This document shows positions 1 through 8,313 of a stretch of 64,000 nucleotides of DNA, piece by piece. The DNA is taken from positions 49,608-113,607 of the forward strand of contig JAFSTC010000055.1 in NCBI GenBank assembly GCA_017450705.1. Reading direction: 5' to 3'. A model generated the notes under the pieces. The model did not search any database. It was not told the origin of the DNA and worked only from the letters and a program-made list of their open reading frames with translations. The number at the start of each line of letters is the position of its first letter. Within the stretch, counting starts at the first letter, position 1. The position numbers were made by a program, and so were the translations under genes. Source of the DNA: Lentisphaeria bacterium. GTDB lineage: Bacteria > Verrucomicrobiota > Lentisphaeria > Victivallales > Victivallaceae.

Positions 1-890
1 GACGTGAGCATCACCGTTTCAGGACGGGTGTACCTCTCTGCCAGACTGAAAACCGCCTGGACGTCTCCCACGGCAAGCTCGGGCCCGCCCAGCAGACTGA
101 AGATGACGGCGTCCGCCTCCGTAAGGGAGGAGGCTCCGCCCAGCAGGGGAGAACACAGCATCTCCTCGAAGGCGATCTCGGGACGGCGCGCGCCGTCCTC
201 GGTCCGGGAAACCCCCACGCCGAGGGAACACCGGCTCTTCCGGCGCTTGAGCAGCGCGGAAAAAGCGGAAAAATCGGCGTTGAGCAGATTGCCCGCGCAA
301 AGCAGCTCCGAAAGGGCGAGGGCCGTCCGGGCGACCTGTTCGTCGGCCATGCGGAAAGCCTCCGCCAGAGGCGCCGTGGACGGCAGAACGGAAAACAGCA
401 GATCGTTGGGCATGGCGACGACGGCGTCGGCGATTTTGTGGATATCCTCGTCGAGCGCCTGGACCGCCTGACGGCGCCGCAGATTCCCCTCGTGGGCAAA
501 GGGCAGCGTCACCAGAACGACGGAAGGGATGTGCAGACGCATGGCCTCGCTCAAAACGACGGGGATGCCGCCGGAAGCCGTCCCGCCGCCCAGTCCGGCT
601 GAGACGAGAAGCATGGAGCTTCCGGAGATCATATTGGCGATCTCGGTCCTGGCGCGTCCGAAGGCGATCTGGCCGTCGCCGACATTGCCGCCGCACCCGC
701 GGCCGCCGCGCCACATTTCACCGGCGAGAAGACAGCGGTCGGCGGGAAGTCCGGAACTCTCCAGGCCGCTCCTGTCCGTATCCGCGGCGACGAGCCGGAT
801 CTTTTCCGCGGCCGACATCTGCCGCAGGGTCCCGATCACCCGGCATCCGGCTCCGCCGACCCCCATGATTGTAAACTTTTCCTTTTCCAT
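1..890 (-). CDS. ftsZ: FtsZ-like cell-division GTPase, C-terminus outside window
   Basis: Tubulin-like GTPase expected to form the cytoplasmic division ring. Translation from the ATG at 890 gives MEKEKFTIMGVGGAGCRVIG, the N-terminal nucleotide loop, then a GRGCGGNVGDGQIAFGRA stretch matching the FtsZ T3 region, the tubulin signature as LGGGTASGG, and a PFAHEG strand as in FtsZ. The signature is normally GGGTGTG, and the T7 loop reads NADFSAF where FtsZ normally has NxDFADV, so one catalytic Asp is missing. It starts 8 nt after the ftsA stop with no clear Shine-Dalgarno, suggesting translational coupling. About 296 codons are present; the tail that binds FtsA is not seen. The family is clear; full GTPase activity is doubtful. 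Confidence 0.85.
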   Translation of the reverse strand, partial: MEKEKFTIMGVGGAGCRVIGTLRQMSAAEKIRLVAADTDRSGLESSGLPADRCLLAGEMWRGGRGCGGNVGDGQIAFGRARTEIANMISGSSMLLVSAGLGGGTASGGIPVVLSEAMRLHIPSVVLVTLPFAHEGNLRRRQAVQALDEDIHKIADAVVAMPNDLLFSVLPSTAPLAEAFRMADEQVARTALALSELLCAGNLLNADFSAFSALLKRRKSRCSLGVGVSRTEDGARRPEIAFEEMLCSPLLGGASSLTEADAVIFSLLGGPELAVGDVQAVFSLAERYTRPETVMLT

Positions 891-898
891 AAGCCGGT

Positions 899-2170
899 TC
901 AGATTTTGATGACTTTTTTGATATTTTTCAGAGTCGTCTTGCTGCTGCCCCACATCCTGTTGAGCCCGTCGACAAGGGAGTCGATGGGTCTGCGGGTCTC
1001 GTCGTACTCGCCGAGGAAAAGGGCGGCCAATTTCAACCCGCCCCAGACAGAGGTGAATCTGGGATCGTCCAGTCCCGTGAGGACGCCGCCGACATCGGCG
1101 GGGATCCGTTTGCGGCAGTCCAGTTCGAACACCTCGCGGAACAGCTCCTCCGACCGGAAAAACGATGCCCCGCCGCCGGTGAGGACGCCGCCGGCGTCCA
1201 GACTGTGGGGCGCCCCCGATGCGGTCAGCTGTTCGCGGATGATCTCGAAGATCTCCCGCAGACGCCAGTCGATGACCGTCTCGAAGCTGGAGAACGGGAT
1301 CTTTCTCAAGTGACCGGCCGCGCCCCGGAACTCCAGATATTCCCGGTTCTCGGCGCGCATCCGGCCCAGTGTTCCGTCCGCAAGCATCCGGCGGCACAGA
1401 TCGATGTTGAGGTTCATGGCCACGGAGAGGTCGTTGGCCACATGTTCCATGCCCAGCTGGATCACGCCCGAAGCGCAGATCCCCCGGTCGTATTCGACGA
1501 TGTACTCGGTGCATCCGGCCCCCAGATCGACCAGCAGGACCCCCTGCGCCCGTTCGTCATCTGTCAGGACGGCGAAATCATCCGCCAAGACGGAAAAAGT
1601 CACCTCCGTATCGACGTCGCCGAACCCGGCATCCGCAACGGCGCGGCGGAAAACATCCAGCCGGGCGGCTATCCCGTGCACGACGTGCACGTGGGTTTCG
1701 AGGCGGACCCCCCGCTGCTGGAGCGGATCGCTCACACGGCGGCCGTCGACCTTGAAAAATGTTTCGGAGCAGTTGAGGATCTCCCGGTCGCCGGCCAGAT
1801 TCAGGACCTGGGCGTTTTCCATGGCCTCTCTGCGTTCGGTCTCCGTGACGATCCGCTCGTCGTTGCGGATGGTGGAAGAGCCGACCCCCTGCTGGGACGC
1901 GATGCCGCAGCCGGTGACCAGCACATGTACCAGACGGCAGTCGCCGAGACGGCCTCCGGAAGAGGCGTCGGCCTCATCCACGGCCTTTTCCAAAAGGGGC
2001 AGCAGCGCCGGATAGTTGCATATCTCGCCTTTCACGACAGTCCCGGCGCTGGGAACGAGTCCCCGCCCGATGACCTCGACCTGCCCGTCTCCGGAGATCT
2101 CTCCCAGAAGCACGCAGATCTTGGATGTCCCGATCTCCACGGAACAGACGACATCGCGGTTCTTAAACAT
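899..2170 (-). CDS. ftsA: cell division protein FtsA
   Basis: Actin-fold membrane anchor for FtsZ, 423 aa, a normal FtsA length. The N-terminal phosphate loop is VEIGTSKICVLLGE. The second, VLLVDLGAGCTEYIVEYDRG, is followed by IQLGMEHVANDLSVAMNLNI, the typical FtsA stretch. The C-terminus ends in a basic amphipathic segment, WGSSKTTLKNIKKVIKI, as expected for membrane targeting. The ATG at 2170 is preceded by GGGGAGAG and overlaps the end of the upstream ROK kinase by 8 nt; ftsZ follows after 8 nt. The gene is therefore the middle member of a kinase-ftsA-ftsZ unit. Confidence 0.9.
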   Translation of the reverse strand: MFKNRDVVCSVEIGTSKICVLLGEISGDGQVEVIGRGLVPSAGTVVKGEICNYPALLPLLEKAVDEADASSGGRLGDCRLVHVLVTGCGIASQQGVGSSTIRNDERIVTETERREAMENAQVLNLAGDREILNCSETFFKVDGRRVSDPLQQRGVRLETHVHVVHGIAARLDVFRRAVADAGFGDVDTEVTFSVLADDFAVLTDDERAQGVLLVDLGAGCTEYIVEYDRGICASGVIQLGMEHVANDLSVAMNLNIDLCRRMLADGTLGRMRAENREYLEFRGAAGHLRKIPFSSFETVIDWRLREIFEIIREQLTASGAPHSLDAGGVLTGGGASFFRSEELFREVFELDCRKRIPADVGGVLTGLDDPRFTSVWGGLKLAALFLGEYDETRRPIDSLVDGLNRMWGSSKTTLKNIKKVIKI

Positions 2171-3170
2171 TTTCGTCTCTCCCCGAGGGATTTTCCCTTT
2201 CGTTCAGATAATTCAGCGCGGCGGCGATGCCGGCAAAGGAACTGATCTCCCGGCGCAGTCCGCTGCCGACGATGTCACAGGCTTCCCGTGGTTCCTTCCA
2301 GCAGAAGCGGGGGAGGTATTTTCTGATCGGATCCGTGTACAGCTCCCCGATGGCCCAGGCCATGGTGCCGAGGATGATCTTCTCGGGATTGAGAAGATTG
2401 ATGAGGGTCCCCATGGCCTGAGCGTTGCGCAGCGCGATCTCGTCCCAGAGGGCAAGCGCGTAGGGGTCGCCGGCCCGGACGGCTTTTTCGAGAACGATCA
2501 TATCCACTTTTTCCGGATCGCCGCCGGCCAGGCGCATGATGAGACTTTCGGGCTTGCCGGAGAGTTCCTCGCGCATACGCAGGGCGACGGCCCGTCCGCC
2601 GGCATAAGCCTCGTAGCACCCCTCCTGCCCGCAGCTGCACTTTCTTCCGCCGACCTGAACGCAGATGTGGCCGACCTCGCCGGCGCTCAGGGCCGCCCCT
2701 CCCCGGACAAGCCGCCCCGAAGAGATGATGCCGCCGCCGATACCGGTGCTCATGGTGAGATAGATCATGTTTTCGCACCCCCTGCCCGCGCCGAAGTACC
2801 ATTCGGCGAGCGCGGCGCTGTTGGCGTCGTTCTCGAAGGTCCCGGGGATCCGCAACGCATCGGAAAGGTATTCCAGAATGGGGACGTTGCGCCACAGGGG
2901 GTTATTGGGCGGTTCGAGCATGATCCCCCGGCGGGCGTCGGCGGGGAAAGGCGCGGATATGCCGAAGGCGGCCACGTCCGACATCTCAAGTTTCTGCTCC
3001 TTCACCATCCGTTCGGCCTCCGCGGCGATGCGGGGAAGGACTTCTTCGGGCCGGGTGTTGACGTTGGGCATCCGCCATCCGGAGAGGATGCGTCCGGAAC
3101 TCGTCCCGAGCCCGATCCCCAGCTTCGTTCCCCCCACGTCGAAACCGAGCAGTACAGAATCTTTTTGCAT
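2163..3170 (-). CDS. ROK-family sugar kinase (glucokinase-like)
   Basis: Predicted cytoplasmic ATP-dependent hexose kinase or ROK-type protein, 335 aa. It has the ATP-binding start LLGFDVGGTKLGIGLG, the ROK catalytic region FENDANSAALAEWYFG with the conserved Asp, and the zinc motif CSCGQEGCYEAY. There is no N-terminal HTH, so it is a kinase rather than a NagC/XylR repressor. The ATG at 3170 is chosen because AGGGA lies just upstream and the family homology begins there; an in-frame extension to 3257 is possible but AT-rich and unlike the family. It overlaps ftsA by 8 nt, an unusual operon partner. The substrate cannot be read from the sequence. Confidence 0.88.
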   Translation of the reverse strand: MQKDSVLLGFDVGGTKLGIGLGTSSGRILSGWRMPNVNTRPEEVLPRIAAEAERMVKEQKLEMSDVAAFGISAPFPADARRGIMLEPPNNPLWRNVPILEYLSDALRIPGTFENDANSAALAEWYFGAGRGCENMIYLTMSTGIGGGIISSGRLVRGGAALSAGEVGHICVQVGGRKCSCGQEGCYEAYAGGRAVALRMREELSGKPESLIMRLAGGDPEKVDMIVLEKAVRAGDPYALALWDEIALRNAQAMGTLINLLNPEKIILGTMAWAIGELYTDPIRKYLPRFCWKEPREACDIVGSGLRREISSFAGIAAALNYLNERENPSGRDENV

Positions 3171-3198
3171 TTTTGTCCCTTTTTCAGAAATATGCCAC

Positions 3199-3226
3199 TT
3201 GTAGAATATAATACCCGAATTATATT
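3199..3226 (+). promoter_or_regulatory. promoter of exbB operon
   Basis: TTGTAG, 16-base spacer, TATATT. On the opposite strand a TATATT (plus positions 3206-3211) could serve the ROK-ftsA-ftsZ unit, so two divergent promoters overlap in this AT-rich gap. Confidence 0.6.
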
Positions 3227-3276
3227 TTATAAAGCGGGAAAAAAAAGTTTTTTTCAAAATAGGAGGATGATTTGCC

Positions 3277-4080
3277 GTGAATATGTCCCTGCTGGCCTCG
3301 ACGCCCGGAGTTTACTATGCCTTTGAAAACAGCGACACCGTCGGCAAAGCCATCGTGATCGGTCTTCTGCTGGGGTCGGTCCTCACCTGGAGTCTGATGA
3401 TCGAAAAATTCATCCATCTGCAGCGGGCGAAGAAGCTCTCCCTCCGCTTTCTCGCGCTCTTCAAGTCAAACGAAAAGAACATCGCCACGCCGGGGATGAT
3501 CCGGGAGGGGCTGAACAATCCCGGTCCTCTGGCGACGATCTACTCCTCCGGCGTCGAGAAGCTTCAGGATTTCTATCAGGCCGGGAGCCGGGAAATGTAC
3601 TCCAGCGTCCACGGCGTCACCCCGTGCAAACTCTCGGATGCCCAGTACAACGCCATCGAAGCCGTGCTGGAACGGGAGGTCTCCGCCCAGATCCGCGAAC
3701 TGGAAACCAACGTGGGGACCCTGGCCACACTGGTGAGCCTGAGTCCCTTCTGCGGCCTTTTCGGTACGGTTTGGGGCGTCATGATGGCCTTCAGCGGCAT
3801 CGCAATCGCGGGCAAACCGGACTTCACCGCGCTGGCCCCCGGCGTCGCGGGCGCGCTGCTCACCACCGTGGCCGGTCTGGTCGTCGCCATTCCCTCCCTC
3901 GTCGGCTACAATTTCGTGACGGCGGCGATCCGCGACCTCACCGTCTCCATGGACAACTTCACCGAGGAATTCATGGTCCGGGTCAAACTGGAACAACTGG
4001 AGTTCGACGCGAAGCAGCAGGCGGCTCCGGCCTTCCCCGCGAACGGGCAGACGGCGGTCTCCCGGGAGCCGCAGGAGTGA
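3277..4080 (+). CDS. exbB: MotA/TolQ/ExbB proton channel family protein
   Basis: Inner-membrane proton channel subunit that energises a TonB- or TolA-like protein, 267 aa. A first membrane helix lies near residues 20-42. The long helical cytoplasmic part is followed by two more helices containing LVSLSPFCGLFGTVWGVMMA and PGVAGALLTTVAGLVVAIPS, the MotA/ExbB core. The start is the GTG at 3277, ten bases after AGGAGG; an ATG two codons later would be too far from that site. exbD follows after 4 nt and tonB overlaps exbD. ExbB versus TolQ cannot be decided: no pal or tolB is present in the window. Confidence 0.9.
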   Translation: MNMSLLASTPGVYYAFENSDTVGKAIVIGLLLGSVLTWSLMIEKFIHLQRAKKLSLRFLALFKSNEKNIATPGMIREGLNNPGPLATIYSSGVEKLQDFYQAGSREMYSSVHGVTPCKLSDAQYNAIEAVLEREVSAQIRELETNVGTLATLVSLSPFCGLFGTVWGVMMAFSGIAIAGKPDFTALAPGVAGALLTTVAGLVVAIPSLVGYNFVTAAIRDLTVSMDNFTEEFMVRVKLEQLEFDAKQQAAPAFPANGQTAVSREPQE

Positions 4081-4084
4081 AACG

Positions 4085-4498
4085 ATGACCAGAAGGAAAC
4101 GCGGACGCGCCGCCATGGCGGCCATCGACCAGATCAACGTGACACCGCTGCTGGACCTCACGTTCATTCTGCTCATCGTCTTCATGATCAGCATGCCCCT
4201 GATGGAGTACGGCACCAAGATCAATCCGCCCGAGATGAACAGCGATCAGCTTCCCCTCGACAACGTGAAGAGCGTGAGCATCACCGAGACGGGTACGATC
4301 GTGTTCGGCAAAGAACCGGTCACCCGGGAACAGCTGGTCGAAAAACTCAAGGCCCTGAAAGCGACGGATCCCAAAACGGAACTGCTGCTGCGGGCCGACG
4401 GGTCCCGCAAGTACGATGACGTCATCAGCCTCATGGCCCTCATCCGCTCCGCAGGTTTCGCGGACGTGGTCCTCGTCACACAGGCGGAGTCGAAATGA
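4085..4498 (+). CDS. exbD: biopolymer transporter ExbD/TolR family
   Basis: Partner of the proton channel, 137 aa, one N-terminal membrane helix and a periplasmic domain. The short basic start is followed by IDQINVTPLLDLTFILLIVF, which carries the conserved membrane Asp that takes part in proton translocation. The remainder is the periplasmic alpha/beta domain, including a TELLLRADGSRKYDDVISL stretch. A GGAGTGAAACG site precedes the ATG. The stop overlaps the next start as ATGA, indicating coupled translation with the TonB-like gene. Confidence 0.92.
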   Translation: MTRRKRGRAAMAAIDQINVTPLLDLTFILLIVFMISMPLMEYGTKINPPEMNSDQLPLDNVKSVSITETGTIVFGKEPVTREQLVEKLKALKATDPKTELLLRADGSRKYDDVISLMALIRSAGFADVVLVTQAESK

Positions 4499-5397
4499 CG
4501 CCGGTCTTTTCACAAACGGATCTGCGCCTCGAACAGGAGAGGACGCAAAACGCCGCCCGCCGGCTGAAGATCTGCGGGAGCGTCTTCCTCATCCACACGC
4601 TGCTGCTGGGGATCCCGCTGCTCTGGGTGGCGCTGGACGCCTTCTTCCGTCCGCCCAAGATCAACGCCTTCCGGGTCAAGATCGGTCCCAAGGAGCTCTC
4701 TCACGCGCCGCAGGTGGGGCCGCCGGAACGGACCCGTCCCGGGGGCGGTGCGCCGACACCCGCCGAACCCAAAGTGAGCATTCCCAAATCGAAGCCGAAA
4801 CCGAAACCCAAACCGACGCCCAAAAAGACGCCGAAGGAGCCCCGTGTCGCCGTCCCCCGGCCCCGGCCCAGGCCGCGTCCGAAACCGGCGATAAAGGAGC
4901 CCCGTGTCACGATCCCGAAGCAGAAACCGCCCGTCAAGCCGGCACAGGACAGACATACGGCAAAATCGTTGAAACAGGATGAAGGCATTTATCATCCGCC
5001 CCAGGGCCGGAACGACCGGACCATCGGCGGGCGCAACTTCAACGCCAATGTCCCCATCGGCACGAGAAACCGGGGGCAGGAAAAAGGCCCTGAGGACCAC
5101 CGCACGCCGGGGGGAGGACTCTCGGAAGAGATGGAAGCCTACAACCGCCGGGCCGGGATGTATCTCAAAAACGTCTGGATCCAGCCGCCGAAGTCGCTTC
5201 TGGGGAATCAGCTGCCCGCCGTGACCATCGAGCTTGAGATCGCCGCGGACGGAAGGGTCACGTCCAAGCGCATCCTGAAAACATGCGGCATCGCCGCCAT
5301 GGACGAGTCCGCAAAGAATCTGCTCCGCCAGCTGGACAGGATGCCGGCTCCTCCGAAAAACACGGTGGTCCAGTTCATCCTTCAGACAGACGATTGA
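4495..5397 (+). CDS. tonB: TonB/TolA-like energy transducer with Pro/Lys/Arg-rich linker
   Basis: Predicted inner-membrane protein spanning the periplasm, 300 aa. One helix lies at about residues 23-43. A long periplasmic linker follows, at about residues 80-160, with KPKPKPKPTPKK and RPRPRPRPKP repeats, typical of TonB. The C-terminal domain, roughly residues 210-300, contains YLKNVWIQPP and AVTIELEIAADGRVTSKRI, resembling TonB_C/TolA. It overlaps exbD by 4 nt. Its end overlaps hydE tail to tail by 23 nt. TonB or TolA use depends on its outer-membrane partner, which is not in this window. Confidence 0.8.
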   Translation: MTPVFSQTDLRLEQERTQNAARRLKICGSVFLIHTLLLGIPLLWVALDAFFRPPKINAFRVKIGPKELSHAPQVGPPERTRPGGGAPTPAEPKVSIPKSKPKPKPKPTPKKTPKEPRVAVPRPRPRPRPKPAIKEPRVTIPKQKPPVKPAQDRHTAKSLKQDEGIYHPPQGRNDRTIGGRNFNANVPIGTRNRGQEKGPEDHRTPGGGLSEEMEAYNRRAGMYLKNVWIQPPKSLLGNQLPAVTIELEIAADGRVTSKRILKTCGIAAMDESAKNLLRQLDRMPAPPKNTVVQFILQTDD

Positions 5398-6475
5398 GCC
5401 GCGCGAGATAGTGCCGGGGCGTTCCCTGCGTCCGGTAGGCGATGTGTCCGCCGATCCGGGCGATGGAGCGCTCCAGCGCCGCACGGATGGCTGCCGCGTT
5501 CTCGTCCAGATCGGGTTTCCCGTCGTAAAGCTGATAGTCCGCCCGGTGTTCCACGGCGCCGACGTTGGGCATGATGACATTGGCCCCGGCGAGGAGCCCC
5601 ATTTCCCGCCCGTCGGCGGGCCTCAGAGTCTGCAGAGCCGTCGTCGAGGCGATGTTCACGTCGCGCAGAAGAAGCCGCGTGACGGCGATCATATTCAATC
5701 CCAGCCGGAAGCGGCGGGCGGCCTTTTCGGGCGTTTCCGGCGTGTCGTCCCGCAGGGGCGCGTCGTGCTGGGGCAGCCACGGTCCCATGCCGATCATATC
5801 CAAGTCGAGATCGCGGAAGAAGAAAATGTCCCGGGCCAGATCCGCCGCCGTCTGGCGCGGCAGGCCGATCATGACGCCGCTGCCGACCTGGAATCCCGCC
5901 GCACGCAGATCCTTCAGCGCGGCAAGACGTTCGTCGAAATCGCTGTCGGCCGGGTGGATGCGCCGGAAGAGCTCCCGGCTGGAGCTTTCGATCCTGAGCA
6001 GATACCGGTCCGCGCCGGACTCGCGCCATCTCCGGTACACGTCGTGGGACTGCTCCCCGCAGGAGAGCGTGATCCCGAGGCCGGGAAACGCCTTTCGGAT
6101 CCCCCGTACCGCTTCGTCGACGAGCTCCACGGCGCGCCCGTCCCGGCGCTCGCCGCCCTGGAGCACGACGGACCCGTAGCCGTATTCCTCCGCCAGCGCC
6201 GCGGCGCCGAGGATCTCGTCAAGGCCGAGTTCGAACCGCCGGATGCGGCCGTTGCCGCGCCGGATGCCGCAGTAAAGACAGTTTCTGGCGCAGATGTTGC
6301 TGTACTCGATGAGCCCGCGGAGATAAACGTCGTTCCCGACATACCGCAGTTTGACCCGGCAGGCCGCCTCGTAAAGGGCGCGGCAGGCCGCCTCGTCCTC
6401 ACGGGCGACGAGAGACGCCGTCTCCTCGAGGGAAATGCCCTCCCCCGCCTCGGCGCGAGCCAGCAGATCCCTCAT
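5375..6475 (-). CDS. hydE: radical SAM enzyme, HydE-like ([FeFe]-hydrogenase maturase)
   Basis: Predicted cytoplasmic radical SAM enzyme, 366 aa. The cluster motif is CARNCLYCGIR (C-x3-C-x2-C), preceded by YLRGLIEYSNI as in HydE, which helps assemble the diiron site of [FeFe]-hydrogenases. Later stretches VLQGGERRD and SGVMIGLPRQT fit the HydE barrel. The ATG at 6475 overlaps the pepF stop as ATGA; longer in-frame starts read through pepF and are rejected. hydF, hydG and hydrogenase genes are not in the window. A PylB- or BioB-like role cannot be fully excluded, but the flanking motif favours HydE. Confidence 0.82.
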   Translation of the reverse strand: MRDLLARAEAGEGISLEETASLVAREDEAACRALYEAACRVKLRYVGNDVYLRGLIEYSNICARNCLYCGIRRGNGRIRRFELGLDEILGAAALAEEYGYGSVVLQGGERRDGRAVELVDEAVRGIRKAFPGLGITLSCGEQSHDVYRRWRESGADRYLLRIESSSRELFRRIHPADSDFDERLAALKDLRAAGFQVGSGVMIGLPRQTAADLARDIFFFRDLDLDMIGMGPWLPQHDAPLRDDTPETPEKAARRFRLGLNMIAVTRLLLRDVNIASTTALQTLRPADGREMGLLAGANVIMPNVGAVEHRADYQLYDGKPDLDENAAAIRAALERSIARIGGHIAYRTQGTPRHYLARLNRLSEG

Positions 6476-8244
6476 CTGCCGAGCTCCCGGCGCAGACGTC
6501 CGACCACCCGCGAGAAATAGGCCAGCGCGTCGCGAACGGGCGCCGGCGTGGAAAGGTCCACCCCCGCGTCCCGCATGATATCCAGCACGTCTTTGGAATC
6601 CCCTGCCCTGAGGAACCCGAAATAGGCCTCCCGCTTGGCCGGATCGCCGCTGCGCAGGTTTTCCGCCAGCTTCAGCGCCGCGGACATGCCCGTCGCGTAC
6701 TTGTAGACGTAGAAGTCGTAGTAGAAGTGAGGGATCCTCGCCCACTCCAGACTGATGAGCTTATCGGGCTTCACCTCCGGACCGTAGTAGAGTTTGTTCA
6801 GTTCGTAATAACGGTCGGAAAGCCAGTCGGCTGAGAGGGGGATCCCCTTTTCCGAAGCCTCGTGCATCTCCAGCTCGAACTCGGCAAACATGGTCTGGCG
6901 GTAAATGGTCCCGCGGATCTCGTCGGCCAGGTGCCCCAGCAGAAAGGCCCGGAACCCGGCGTCGGAGGCATTTTCCAGCAGATGCTCGAAGAGAAGGATC
7001 TCATTGGTCGTGCTGGCCACCTCCGCCACGAAGATCTCGTAGTCCGCGTAATGGTATTCCTGTGCGGCGTTGCTGTAAAAGCTGTGCATGGAGTGGCCCA
7101 GTTCATGGGCCAGCGTGAAGACGTCGTTGAGCGTCGAATCGTAGTTGAGCAGCACGTAGGGGAAACTGTCGTAACAGCCCCCCGAATAGGCCCCGGAGCG
7201 TTTCCCTTTGCGGGCGGGGACATCGATCCAGCGCTGGGTGAAGGCCCGGGACAGATCGCGCCCGTACTCCTCACCCAGCGGAGCCAGAGCCGCTTTCACC
7301 AGACGTTCTGCCTCATCGAAGGGATACTCCCTGCGGCAGTCCGGCAAGAGCGGATTGTACATGTCGAACATATCCAGCTTCGCGAGTCCCATCACCTCCC
7401 GGCGGAGCTTCATGTAGTCGTAGAAGGGAGCGAAGCCGTCGTGGACGGCGGCAATGAGATTGCGGTAGACGCTTTCGGGCACGTTGTCGCCGGAAAGGGC
7501 GGCGGCAAGAGACGAACCGTAATGCCGGATCTTCGCCGAAGCGGCGTGACGCTTGACCGTCGCATCCAGCGTCGAGGCAAAGGTGTTGCGCAATTTCCCG
7601 TAGCACTTGTACAGCCGGCGGAAAGCCCGGCGCCGGGTGGCCCGGTCGCCGCTTTCGAGGAAACGCCGGTAGTTGCCGTGGGTCAGCGCGACGGAACGGC
7701 CTTTCTCATCCTTCACTTTTCCGAAATCAAGATCGGCGTCGTTGAGCATCTCGAAGGTCCTGTCCGACGATCCCATGACGTCCGAGAGCGACCCGAGAAG
7801 CCGTTCCTCCGGTTCGGAGAGCGTGTGAGGACGCTCCCGCAGGAGCTCCTCGAGGCTCCGCCGGTAGAATGCGAGCTCCGGATCGGCCAGAAACGCGTTC
7901 ATCCGCTCCTCGGGGATCGCCATGATCTCCGGGTCGAACCAGGTCTCCAGCGGAGCCAATTCCGCAAATTTGCCTCTCACCCGGTCCACCCGAGATCTGT
8001 TGGCGTTGACGGTCGTGTCTTCGTCGCTTCTCAAATGCGCATAGCTGTAGACTTTTTCGCTGAGTCTGTCGAAAGCGTCTCCGGCCTCGATGGCCGCTTT
8101 GAGAACGGCGGGGGACTCGTGGAGACGCCCCCGGAAAGAGGCGAATTTTTCAGCCAGTTCCGGGATCCGCGCGAAATCACGTTCCCATGCGGCGGCATCG
8201 GGGTAGAGGGCCTCCAGATCCCAGGTCATTTCCGAAATGTTCAT
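6472..8244 (-). CDS. pepF: oligoendopeptidase F (M3 family)
   Basis: Cytoplasmic zinc metallopeptidase that trims oligopeptides, 590 aa, typical of the PepF/M3B family. The active site TLAHELGHSMHSFYS (HExxH near residue 380) is followed by the third ligand region EVASTTNEILLFEHLL. The N-terminal all-helical lobe begins with MNISEMTWDLEALYPDAAAW, a normal M3B start. GAGGAG lies about 10 nt upstream of the ATG. It is 69 nt downstream of metH and is coupled to hydE by ATGA, so it is probably near the end of the long gyrA-hydE transcription unit. Confidence 0.95.
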   Translation of the reverse strand: MNISEMTWDLEALYPDAAAWERDFARIPELAEKFASFRGRLHESPAVLKAAIEAGDAFDRLSEKVYSYAHLRSDEDTTVNANRSRVDRVRGKFAELAPLETWFDPEIMAIPEERMNAFLADPELAFYRRSLEELLRERPHTLSEPEERLLGSLSDVMGSSDRTFEMLNDADLDFGKVKDEKGRSVALTHGNYRRFLESGDRATRRRAFRRLYKCYGKLRNTFASTLDATVKRHAASAKIRHYGSSLAAALSGDNVPESVYRNLIAAVHDGFAPFYDYMKLRREVMGLAKLDMFDMYNPLLPDCRREYPFDEAERLVKAALAPLGEEYGRDLSRAFTQRWIDVPARKGKRSGAYSGGCYDSFPYVLLNYDSTLNDVFTLAHELGHSMHSFYSNAAQEYHYADYEIFVAEVASTTNEILLFEHLLENASDAGFRAFLLGHLADEIRGTIYRQTMFAEFELEMHEASEKGIPLSADWLSDRYYELNKLYYGPEVKPDKLISLEWARIPHFYYDFYVYKYATGMSAALKLAENLRSGDPAKREAYFGFLRAGDSKDVLDIMRDAGVDLSTPAPVRDALAYFSRVVGRLRRELGR

Positions 8245-8313
8245 CGATGTATGCTCCTCAAATAAAACGGATGGATTTTTCAGGACACGGCAAGCGGGGC
8301 GCAGAGAAAGATC

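Noticed and set aside
3171..3257. N-terminal extension of the ROK kinase
   Set aside because: Runs through the AT-rich promoter region; AGGGA and family homology fix the start at 3170.
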